Notes under the pieces: model-generated
What the model saw: the letters and a program-made list of their open reading frames with translations, nothing else
Database searches by the model: none
Told to the model about the DNA's origin: nothing
Program-made: the position numbers and the translations under genes
Assembly (NCBI GenBank): GCA_037013685.1
Contig: CM072919.1
Span: 55,009,116-55,073,115 of the forward strand
DNA: 64,000 bases
Reading direction: 5' to 3'
Source: Acridotheres tristis
Lineage: Eukaryota > Chordata > Aves > Passeriformes > Sturnidae
Part shown: positions 38,526 through 49,080 of the stretch, piece after piece
How the letters are laid out: each line of letters starts with the position of its first letter
Position numbering within the stretch: position 1 is the stretch's first letter

Positions 38526-38965
38526 TGCGTATATATATACATATATATATATAATTTCCTCATTCTGGACCAGATCAGCGGGAGTGGGCAGGACCAAGAC
38601 ATTGCGTTATTCGATACCATCTTACATCATTGCCAGGGACAGGGAAAGGGACTCTTTCTCTGGCTTCCAGGAAAACTGGTGTTCTTTTTCGGTCAGGGGG
38701 AAAGGGGGCGGAGGGTCTGTCCACTATTTTTTTATTGTCCTGGGCTTGGTCGAGCATTTTGCATGTAAATCACCCTCTTTGTATCCTTTTGTTATTTAGC
38801 ATTGTAGCTGCTACTGTTTCTTATCTCTTTGCTGCTTCTGGTAAATTGTTCTTATCACAACACATGATCTTCGCCTTTTGTGCTTCCATCTAGAGAGTGA
38901 GGGGAACTGCGTGCCACCACAGTTTCACTGGGAGCACTAAACTGGGGAATACCTCAACCACAACC
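38526..38965 (+). mobile_element. probable solo LTR, ERVL-like
   Basis: About 440 bp on the plus strand. The right part has the text of an avian LTR: TTATTGTCCTGGGCTTGG, GCATTTTGCATGTAAATCACC, TTCTTATCACAACACATGATC, GAACTGCGTG, and an end near CCTCAACCACAACC. A 5-bp direct repeat, ATCCA, lies at 38,521-38,525 and 38,966-38,970. With these borders the left end is TG but the right end is CC rather than CA, so one terminal base would have mutated; the true right border could instead be 1-4 bp away. An alternating AT stretch directly follows the left end, so the first 30 bp are uncertain. No internal genes are attached. Confidence 0.6.
38529..38552. repeat. alternating AT microsatellite
   Basis: (TA)n blocks with a central TACATA, just inside the proposed left border of the LTR at 38,526. 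Confidence 0.75.
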
Positions 38966-38970
38966 ATCCA

Positions 38971-40820
38971 GAAAGCTGCAGTTTAGAAAGATTCAGAAGG
39001 ACTTATTGAATAATTTCATCTGCATGTCCCCTAGGCATGGTGTTAGGATTCATGTTGGAAGAATCTCAGCGCGGCTATAGCAATCCTTAAGAGCTTCCCA
39101 GCACTCTGAATGTGTGAGTTATTATAATGTGTTAATTATTATTGAAATTTTTGTTTGTTTTAATTAATTCTTTGGTTTTTTTATACCACTTTCGTCCACC
39201 CAGCAAATGATGGAAGATAAGCAGCAAGCAGACATTGAATCTGAGAGTTTTCTGTCGCTAGGTCAACCTTACAGCCTTGAAAACAGTAGTAATCTATTAA
39301 ATCACTATAGCTCTTCCCACTCCCAGCAAAGTTAAATTTTGTTCACTTAAAAAAAAATTAGCTGTATCACAGCTATTGTGGTAGTTGTCTATCACAATAT
39401 TTCCTTTAGCAGTTGTCATCATAGCAGTGTTCTGCTAGACAAGAGTCCAGTCTTCCTCAATCAAGGACAACCACTGCCTTTTTAAACTCAAAAACTCTGG
39501 AAATTAACAATAATTCAGTCATATAATAATAGAATTTCTTTTTTAATAGTAGAAATAAATATACTTTTCTCCTTTTGATTTTTCATTGAACTTCGTTCAA
39601 TTTTTTAATTGATAGTTCTTCAAAGTACTACTTTCACTAGGTCTATTTTGCCAGAGTTTTACCCCAAATCTTTAAAAACAATGGCACTACATCTTTGTTT
39701 TAAGTGGTTGCTTATATGCTTTATTGAGTGGTATTTTAAATGAATGGACCATGGTTACTGGAGTAAAAGAGTGGGTCTGAACTTTCCTTCAGGTTGATTT
39801 TGTAGCAGTACAGCCAGTAAGACAGTTGTGTGTCCCAAAGACACCACTCCTCATCAGAAACTGGTACCTAAAGATTTGGGCATTGGTCCTTACTGTGCAG
39901 GGGACATTTATGCCAGTGGGGCGTTTGCTGCATTTGGCCGCTTGTTAGGAGGGATCCAGAGCATTCAATGGTTACTTAAAACAGCTGTGTCCAGTTGCAT
40001 ACCAAGGTTAGGAAAGCACTAACTTTACTCATAACGAAATGCCTCATTTGAGGAACAGTGTTACCATTTTCCTTGACGTTCCAGAGAAAACCTCTAGACA
40101 ATGACCTAAAGACTTACACTGAGACCATTGAGAATGTTGATAATAAATTTATCTAGGAATGCTGAATGTTTTCCTAACTCACTGTGCTGCTATACCTTAC
40201 TTGGAGTGAATTCAGTGTAAATCAAGAAACGTGGAGACAGAAGGTAAAATATATTGTAATGCTCTGTTGTTTCATTTACAGTGATCTCATACATGTTTAA
40301 CCTGCTGAAAGGCCATAAAAACAAAAGTCCCATACAGAAGCATATCTCGAAGGGCTTTCTAAGCCTGAGCCGGTGTCTGTTAAATGTTACTTCTGCCATC
40401 AGGTTACATCAACACTGGCGCTGGAAGGGCTCAAGTGCTAGAGTCCCACGTCCCGGAGCAGTGCAGTCATACCCTGTATTTCCTGTGGTGGTCAGCAGGC
40501 ACTGGTTGATGCCCGACCATTCCTTCAGCTGACCCATATAACCCCCCCTTCAGTTCTGGTACTCTCAGATGATCGTGTTCAAAAAACTTAGAGGTCCCTG
40601 ATTGCCTGTAAAAAGTGACCTACACACAGAGAGTTTCAAAGTCTCAGGTTTTCGGCTGTTGTCCATTGCATACTCTGCCCACCCCTGTTTCCACGTTCCA
40701 AAAACCAGTAACTCAGGGTTCAGGGGTACGAGGAGTGTGGTGCATCCTGCCAGCCATCTGTGAGAAAATCTGTGTCTTGTCTCTCCTGGGGTTTTACAAA
40801 AGTGTTTCACTTGTGCTATC
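38971..40820. other. unique non-coding DNA
   Basis: AT-rich, with no recognisable gene. The slightly GC-richer part at 39.8-40.55 kb has short open frames on both strands with no recognisable product. Confidence 0.55.
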
Positions 40821-41880
40821 AGGAAGAGGAAGAGGGGGGGAAAAAAAGGAAAAAGAAAAAGAAGAAAAAGAAAAAGAGGAAAAAGAAAAAGACAAAAGGA
40901 AAAAGGAAAAAAGGAAAAAAGGAAAAGAAAATAGAAAAAGAAAATAGAAAAAGAAAAAGAAAAAAGAAAAAGAAAAAGAGGAAAAAGAAAAAGAAAAAGA
41001 AAAAAGGAAAAAGAAAATGAAAATGAAAAAAGAAAAATAAAAGGAAAAGAAAAAGAAAAAGAGGAAAAAGAAAAAGAAAAAGGAAAAAGGAAAAGAAAAT
41101 GAAAAAAGAAAAATAAAAGGAAAAGAAAAAGAAAAAGAAAAAGAAAAAGAAAAAGAAAAAGAAAAAGAAAAAGAAAAAGAAAAAGAAAAAGAAAAAGAAA
41201 AAGAAAAAGAAAAAGAAAAAGAAAAAGAGAAAAGAAAATGAAAAAAGAAAAATAAAAGGAAAATAAAAAGAAAAATAAAAAGTAAAAAGAAAAAGAAAAG
41301 GAAAAGAAAAAGAAAAAGAAAAAGAAAAAAAGAAAAAAGGAAAAGAAAATTAAAAAAGAAAAATAAAAGAAAAAGAGGAAAAAGAAAAAGAAAAAGGAAA
41401 AAGGAAAAAGGAAAAAGGAAAAGAAAATTAAAAAAGAAAAATAAAAGAAAAAGAAAAAGAAAAAGAAAAAGAAAAAGAAAAAGAAAAAGAAAAAGAAAAA
41501 GAAAAAGAAAAAGGAAAAGAAAAAGAAAAAGGAAAAGAAAAAGAAAAAGAAAAAGAAAAAGAAAAAGGAAAAGACAATTTAAAAAGAAAAATAAAAGGAA
41601 AAGAAAGAGAAAAAGAGGAAAAAGAAAAAGAAAAAAGGAAAAAGGAAAAAGGAAAAGAAAATAAAAAAAGAAAAAGAGGAAAAAGAAAAAGAAAAAGGAA
41701 AAAGGAAAAGAAAATGAAAAAAGAAAAATAAAAGGAAAAGAAAAAGAGGAAAAAGAAAGGAAAAAGGAAAAGAAAATATAAAAAGAAAAATAAAAGGAAA
41801 AGGAAAAGAAAAAGAAAAAGAAAAAGAAAGATAAAAAGAAAAGGAAAAGAGGAAAAAGAAAAAGAAAAAAGGAAAAGGAG
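40821..41880 (+). repeat. kilobase GAAAAA-type polypurine satellite
   Basis: About 1,060 bases in which the plus strand is almost only A and G. It begins AGGAAGAGGAAGAG plus a G7 run and ends GGAAAAGGAG. Perfect (GAAAAA)n runs occur at about 41,125-41,229 (about 17 units) and 41,448-41,511. These are embedded in a larger repeating unit marked by GAAAATGAAAAAAGAAAAAT, or close variants, at about 41,022, 41,095, 41,235, 41,346, 41,421, 41,572, 41,657, 41,709 and 41,773. Spacing varies from about 50 to 150 bp, so this is a minisatellite-like higher-order array built from a hexamer. Only two C residues and scattered T residues break the purine strand. Long lysine/glutamate frames on plus and phenylalanine/serine/leucine frames on minus are by-products of the repeat. 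Confidence 0.97.
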
Positions 41881-44800
41881 AATATCAGGGAGAATGAAAT
41901 CGTCCCCTGTCTTACTACCAGTGTACAAATGAATTTTTGGCTTCCAAGTCATTCAGTTTGGGAGCAGTAGGATAGTTTGAACAGTCATTTTAGCTAGTCA
42001 TGGATTTCTGCCCTGAAGATTTTGTTTAAATTAAAGCGACTCACTTCTCACCCAACCGTCTGTGCTGAATAATAGTGGCAGATGGAGAGAGGAAAATCTG
42101 GATTTTTTTGCTTTCAAGGAACCACAAAAGTTAATGAGGTAACGTTAATTGTTCTGCGGCTGTAACTGAAGGAGGTCTCTGCACAGCACGTACATTGCTT
42201 CCTCTTTCTCTTTTGAGTGAATAGAACAGTGGATGAAAGAAATGCAGCTGAGTCATTATGCTAGGATGTGATAAATCAGATGTGAGAAATTATGTCGTGG
42301 GTTAGGAGGTAAGGAGAAATTTTATTTATTCCTGTTGGAATAAGAGTAGCATTGTAAGTGCTTCTTGAGTTCAAAAAACTGCTCTAGTTCTAAGGAAAAA
42401 AAGGAGCTTTTAGATTACATCAATACATTTTAGGTATTTTTAAAAGTATTTAAGACACCATCTCATAGTATCAGTGACATAAAATCAACTTCTTTGCTCA
42501 TCACTCGGAGCAATTTATCTGTGCAGTATTCTAGCCAAACACAGCAGTAAATGTTATTTTTTTGACAAAAATCCTCACTTAAATAACTATTTTGCTGTTA
42601 CTACTTTTTACTATGGATCTGTGAGCTGCAGGTCTTGACCTTTTCTAAAGATCCAACGGAGTTTGTGCTATGGTACATAATTAAGACTGATGGTTATGGT
42701 CAAAGTAACATTTCCTTATAAATTTCGTCATTTTCTGATCTCTTTGGAAGCATGGTGTTTTATAATGGATGAAGTGTTCACCATTAATAAGCCTTTTCTT
42801 TGTTGTTTCCTAGAGAGCCATTCACCAGACTAACAAAACAACAGTTAGGAGCTAATAAAGGTCCTCTCAGCTCGGCTTGAGAAGAGGACGTGCTGATGCC
42901 CGCAGGCAAAATGCCATTGAAACCATAGTGTCAGGACTGGTCACAAAGACTTTGACCTGTAATTGCGTCCAGAGAATTCAAAAGCGTGAGAGTTTCCAGG
43001 GGAGGAGAAGGGAGTAGTTCTGCCAGACCATTCACTGCCTGCAATTAGGGATGGAGCCCCCGCCAGATCCTGATGGCTTTTCGTGGGAGCATCTGAAAAG
43101 CCTCCCTCCGAACCCTTTGGCGAGGAGAGACTGAAGGCAAATTTTGGAGATTTAAGGCGAGAGTGCCATTCTCATGTGTGTCTGCAATGCCCCCCTCCAA
43201 GCTCCCCGGGGAAATACCGGCAAACCAAATTAAGGATGAGAATGGAGTAACTCCTTCCCCTCTGCGTGCAACCGCAAAGAATAATGGTTCGATGTGTTTT
43301 GGTTTCCTCAGTGCTAAAGGTTGTACCGCATTTCTTATCACCTGAGGATTTAAGCCCTGAGGGTTCAGAGCAACGGTTCCCACGGAATAAGGCTGGAATT
43401 TGCATTCAAAATTCAAACCAAACTGAACATTAGTAACATTTTAGCACACATTAGGCTGTCGATCCTGTAGTTCTTTTCTATATAAAATACTTTAATCATG
43501 AAAGTACAACCAAATCCAGCATAAAACATGGCACTGCAACAATATTGCAGCTGATGTTGGAATAAACAGGTTTTAACACTCGGTCGGAAGGAGGTTTAAG
43601 CGAGAAACTGGTGTTCAGTTACAGTTTAGCCTGAATACTTCTACTTGCACCGCAGGTACCCTTCAAAACGACTACAAGAAAACAGAACCTTTTGGCCACT
43701 TTTTGTCAAAGCCGACGTATCCAAAAGCTGTCTTCACTAGCCCCATGCAGAGATAATGGTCCAATATAAACCTCAAGAAGACACATCTAATAAAGTACTT
43801 CCGGCAATAGTAAAGAAACTTAATCCGACCAAATCTATATTTGCCACTGTTTCTTTCAAATGCTACTTAATTTTCTAAGGCTCTGTGTCCTTTATTCATC
43901 TTTAAAATTATAGTTGGTACAGTCGCATTAAACTTCATTTCTCTTAATTGTATTTTCTTTACCTTTCTAGCTGGACTCATGCTCTTTTTGTTGAAGGAGA
44001 ATTGAGTTATTAAAACTCCAGACTTTCTTCAGGTATATTTTACAGCACTGAGAAAATATGTTGTGGATGGTGTTGTTCATTGTGCTGCTTGCTGCCATTG
44101 ACCTTGTCATGTCTAACCTCCCAGCAGCCAGAACTGGTTGGGACACACTTTTGTCCCATTATTATGATTTTTTATGATATGCAAGGCTGGAGCAATTGCA
44201 GTTCATCTCAATAGCAGATTACAAAAACAAATCCGTTTGCGGGATTTCCCATCTCATATGATGGTTCCAAGACATGCCCTGGAAAATGCAGTTGTCCCTT
44301 AGACTGACAGATGGGGCAAGCAATCACAGGCAACCACTTTCTCATTGGCTTTCAAGACTTTGGACAGTATGGTGTCTATTCTTCATTCACAGATTCGTTG
44401 ATCAGAGTTAGTTGTGTCTCAGTAGATACAGCTGGGTATTTAGAACCACAAACTGCATCTTCAGAGTCTTCTAGAAAGAGGAATAGAAATGAATTATGTA
44501 TGTATAAATATGAAAACGTTACAGATATTCCTGAGTGCAGGATTTTACAAAATTGCATCAGAGATAGTTCAAGGATTTGTATTTAACCAAACGTGCCCTA
44601 GTTTGTAACAAAATTCATTATGTGGCTGTGAATTCTGAGGAAATAAAACATTGAATCTTGGTGAGGATACACACTGAAAAGCAAAGCCATAAATAAGAAG
44701 TAGTCTTGTATTCTCCAGTTCTGGCTCGGGAAGTAGTAAACCTGGTCATGCTCCAGCATGCTGCAGTGTAGTCCATATGCAGAAGCCCCAACAATGAAAA

Positions 44801-47800
44801 TGTTTGCATAAAGCCTCATATTCATAAATATTCTCAGTGCTAACCCAAACTTGGATGCAGGTTTCATTTTCCCTTTAGATTCTTTCCAGTCTAAAAAGCT
44901 TCAGAATTTTTTAACCCCGTCTTAACCTCCTTCCTGCCTCTAATATATACAGATTACTTGCTTAGGATTTGCCAATAAGTAAAACGGAGCATATTTTCTG
45001 CAGCATGCCAGATGGTGCTGGTGAAGACAAGACACGAAGGAGGTTCCTAATTAAAGCTTTAAACCTAAGGATGAGAAATGGCAGGTGCAGTCTGGTGGGT
45101 ACTCAGATAGTGGACACACAGGCAGAGCTGCCTACCAACCTTTTTGAGAACGCCCTCACACCCATCCTCAGGGAACCCATAATGACAAGAGGCAGTTAAT
45201 TTAAAGCTAATTGAGAAACCTCTATCCAGTCTTCACACAATAAAACAAGGTGCCAGACCTCAGCTGGCATTTGCACCCTGGTAGGAAGAAAATGGCCATT
45301 GTGGGGCTGCAAAAGCTGCCACTTCATTCTCACCCAAGGCACACAAAGCAACTAAACCCTTGAACCTTTGTAGTTTCAGCAGCAATTCAGCCCATAAATA
45401 AGAACTGCTGAGAGGAAGCACTCATGTCTAGGAATAGAAATGAAGTTTGTAGCTTCATAAAGGCTGTTTCTTCAGCAGTAATAACTCAACAAAATCGAGT
45501 AGTAAATGCAGTGCTCTGCATGGGTGCATGGACACGCTGATGCCAGCCCTGCCATAGGCAGGAGGCACCTCTGGAGCCATTCTCTAGGTTACTATAATTC
45601 CCTCATCAGCTGAAAGTGTCGAGTTTTATTCAGATTTTGCTGCCCAGTGACACCTCTCCTAACTTTTCTATGACATGGAGTGATGTATCAGTGTTTCTGC
45701 TTCCACTGTTTGATGTTTGAGGGCAATAGACAGGGAGGAAAACTTACGCTATCTTATAATACACAACACCCATTTAATCCCACAAACCCAATGTCAATCT
45801 CTCTAGTGCAAAGCCAGTTCCTACACTGGATATAACTAAAAGTGGCTGTAAGGCAGGAGATGCATGCAGAAAGCACAGTGTCTGCACAGTCATAATCACT
45901 TGGCTGGTTTCAGCTGCCCAGACATTCTCCACATTTGCTGATTTGCCTGGATGCAGAGCAGGTAGATAGTTGTTGACAGCAGGTCTTGACCTGCGTCACT
46001 GACATCTGAGGCAGCTCTTAGCACAATGAATAACTTGGTCTTATTCTTCTGCAGGGCTGCACTCTCAAGGGCCAGAAGAACCTTCCACCCTCAGTCTCCC
46101 ACTAGGGTCCAGTTTGTACCAGTCAAACCACCAGAAATCCAAGCTCTCCATGGAAGAACAGCTGGGACAAGTGGTAGTAATCAAAGGGCAAACAGCTCAC
46201 GGACTGGTGCCAAGCCCTTACCAAAATAAACTGGGATACTGTGTTCCAGTGTAACTCACTGAGGTTGTTTAGAGGCATCTCAGTGCTGTTATCACGGTGT
46301 AGCTGAGGATCCCGTATAAACACACCGTGTCCTTTCCATTTCTCTGGCCTGCCAGTGAGTTTCTTTCCTTATTTGCCCCGCCTCAGCTGTGCCCAAAGTC
46401 ATGTACTTCTTGCCACTGTTTTGAACAAACTTTCAGATTTGCTTGAGTAAAGTGTTCTTAACAGATGGTAAGCACGCTTAAAATAATTTCTGTATTGTGA
46501 TGAATCGCTAGTTTCACAGTCATGTACCCAAATGCCAGTTTGCCTAAATGCCTCAACTTTCAAAGAGATGTTGCCATTGATTCCCAAACACATAGGTAAA
46601 ATGTGAGGGGATTTCTGTCACAATTTTGGAAGGGATGGCAAAATCTGAGCTATATCTCTGCCTCATGTTATGGACCAGTTGCAGGTGCTGGGTGTGGTTG
46701 AGCTAAATCATCAGCACTTTCTGTAACAGAGAAGTGGCTCTCAGCAAGTGAGCCTCAAGTAGCTTATTCTGATCCTAAACAGCATGTAATCTCACACCCT
46801 GCTGGGCCAATCACACAGTGATATGTGGGAATACAATCCATGCCAGGTCACTCCACAGCCCTCTCTTTGTTTGTTTGTTTTGGAAAACACAATATGGAGC
46901 AACACTTTTTCTGACTGATAAGCTAGTCCCATCTACTACACACAGATAAAAGAACTGGAATTAACTTGAACTCCATCTGCTTTTATTGGCTACAGAGCTG
47001 ACCCTCTGCTCCCACTGAAGTTATGGTCTGGACACCAAGTGTTTTATGAACTGTGAGGAGTAATCCAAGAAGTAGGTGAACGTACTCCCATCCTCATTTC
47101 CCCACACAGATTCTTTGGCTAATGCTTCTAGAATTATGGATATCCTATAAATACTTATTACTGCTGCATAAACGCTCCATAAACTATGCTATAGCAAATG
47201 GTAACATTTATGAAATTGAGTGAGAGAAAGGAACTTCATTCCTTTCTGAAAGTTTAATTTCTTAGAAGTTTGGAAATCCTTAAGAACATGATGGAGACGA
47301 TTTGCAATGTGAGTCGATTCATAAAATTTCTATTCTAACAGAGTAAATTATCCATGAAAGCAATATCACAGAACTGAAAAAGCCTTTCTCATCAGAGTGC
47401 TGGAGAAATGAACAGCAAACTAATCTGCAGGGTGCAGAAAGTGTGAGATTAGTTCGGCAGAACAGGAAGATTTAATTAAAGACATACACAAACCAAACTG
47501 TTAAGCATGTATTATTCTGCTTTTGAAGAACTTGGGAAAGACAGCCATTAGCAAATGGCAGGAAAGAATGCAGAGAGCTGCAGAATAGCAAGAATTGTCA
47601 GTCACTGACAATGCTGAGGGCTGATTGCTCTTTCAGGGACCATTGAGACAGGGTAAAGTCAATTTAAGGTAGAAAAGGGCAACTGAGGTAAAGGAGCCTG
47701 AAAGAAGCTTGACCTGAATTTGAGGCTCATCACTGTCCCTATAGGGACAACCCAGCCCTCTCAAGGTTGAAGAAAAGAACCCACAGGGGCAGGTAGCAGA

Positions 47801-48730
47801 AGGAAGCAGAATAGCACTTAGCTCAAGGAGAAAAAAGGTTAAGGGCTGAATTTGTCAGTTGTAGAAATGCAAGCTCATTGGTTTCAATCCAGTCAAGAGC
47901 AGTATTTTCACTCTACAGTCAAAGGAACTGATTTGTGCATTCTGATAACACAAAAATTAGCTATTCATTTATCCTGGTCTATAGGATCTGATTGCACAGC
48001 ATTTTGCAACCATGATTTTCTGGACACTAACATTACAACTGTTGTGATAGCATTTCAATGTCATCCATATGCAGAAGGATCATTTTGTGTAGTTTTACTA
48101 GCAACAATTTAAATGCTAAATTCAGCAGACCTCCTTCAGTATTACAAGCTCAGCTGTTTCCTAAAAGGAGACAACCATTCCAGCTATAAGACCCTACCAT
48201 TGAGGGTTCTTTCAAATTTCCAGTGGCTAAAGGTGCAAGCATGTGCCAGCTGAGCTGCATTTCTATATGCAGCCCTTCTTGCCCCAGAAAGCTTTACTGG
48301 TTGTTTAGGAGAAGGGATGGCTCACAGGTCATCACAATTGTGTCCCTTTCAGAGAGCTGATGGGGTTTTGGCGAAAAACTCAACTACCAGTTCTTGCATA
48401 GTAAGCAGCATGAGGAAGGGAATTTGGGGAGTCTACTTGTGCAAGGTTTCCTTCACTTTGCAGTGAGTCACTAGCTAAGATTACTAATTCAGCTCAAATA
48501 GTCCTCCGGATGTCATTCTCTGTCAGAAAGAAAAGAACTGTGTAGTTTCTTTATTAGTGAGGAAGGAAAATGCTTGGTGCTTGCCAAGAAGTCTTTATGA
48601 AGTGAAAACAGATTTGTCATTTTAGAAACAAAATCTAACAGCTATTTGTTTGAGCTGTGAAGAACCACCCACCAGAACAGAAATCAGAACATATAAATGC
48701 AATATAAAGAAAACAATGGCAAGAGAAGAG
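41881..48730. other. unique non-coding DNA
   Basis: About 6.8 kb with no supported gene. The part at 42,860-43,420 has a somewhat higher CpG density and a 123-codon open frame on the minus strand (43,045-43,416), but no recognisable domain. A hydrophobic 89-codon minus frame at 44,598-44,867 was considered and rejected. A (TTTG)n stretch lies at 46,866-46,881. Confidence 0.55.
46866..46881 (+). repeat. (TTTG)n microsatellite
   Basis: Nearly four perfect TTTG units following a CTCTC stretch. Confidence 0.7.
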
Positions 48731-48805
48731 TGTCATAGTTTTGGAGACAGGCACACGACCGAACACACCAAGCGACAACAGCCGGAGTTCATTGATGGAC
48801 GCCCC

Positions 48806-48812
48806 TTTTATA
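48806..48812 (-). promoter_or_regulatory. TATA box in CpG-rich block
   Basis: TATAAAA on the minus strand between C-rich and G-rich flanks (CCCCCTATAAAAGGGG). The nearest CCAAT box is about 26 bp upstream, compact and LTR-like. Confidence 0.65.
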
Positions 48813-48837
48813 GGGGGTTCCAAATCCCGTCACACCT

Positions 48838-48911
48838 GATTGGCTGAGGTCTCAATACCGCCCGGCTCACTGGCCAATGATGTGTCTGCCCCCAGGATTG
48901 AATGGGATTGG
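48838..48911 (-). promoter_or_regulatory. cluster of three CCAAT boxes
   Basis: CCAATC on the minus strand at 48,838-48,843 and CCAAT on the minus strand at 48,907-48,911, with CCAAT on the plus strand at 48,874-48,878. Spacing is about 33-36 bp, which suits NF-Y-type binding in a U3 or a CpG promoter. Confidence 0.55.
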
Positions 48912-49080
48912 CTGGGGTCCCCTGTTGGAGTTCAAATCCAGCCTATCACTGCGACTCGTTTGCCGCCCCTCGCCATTGAGCTCGCCGAGCGGAGTGGGCC
49001 GGTCTGTCATGGCCGGTTTTATCTGTGCAGCCACAGACCAGCTGTAGCTGCCACGGAAAATTAAACAGACTCAGAAAACA

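Larger units (their letters stand above)
48731..49080 (-). mobile_element. probable LTR, CpG-rich, promoter-like
   Basis: About 350 bp rich in CpG and sharply different from the AT-rich flanks. On the minus strand it has a promoter layout: CCAAT boxes on that strand at 48,907-48,911 and 48,838-48,843, a third on the opposite strand at 48,874-48,878, then TATAAAA (48,806-48,812), then an R/U5-like part ending GTCTCCAAAACTATGACA at 48,731. The TG...CA pair 48,731/49,080 gives TGT...ACA ends, but I found no exact target duplication, so the borders, particularly the right one, are approximate. A host promoter with a CpG island is the alternative, but no exon was recognised downstream on the minus strand. 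Confidence 0.55.

Noticed and set aside
40615..41952. Lysine/glutamate-rich plus frames and a 174-codon phenylalanine/serine/leucine minus frame
   Set aside because: They are translations of the GAAAAA-type repeat, which has no stop codons in some phases. There is no coding signal beyond the repeat.
44598..44867. Hydrophobic 89-codon minus frame resembling a small membrane protein
   Set aside because: No family match, no promoter, splice or poly(A) context, and a second minus frame overlaps it. Chance frames of this size are expected.
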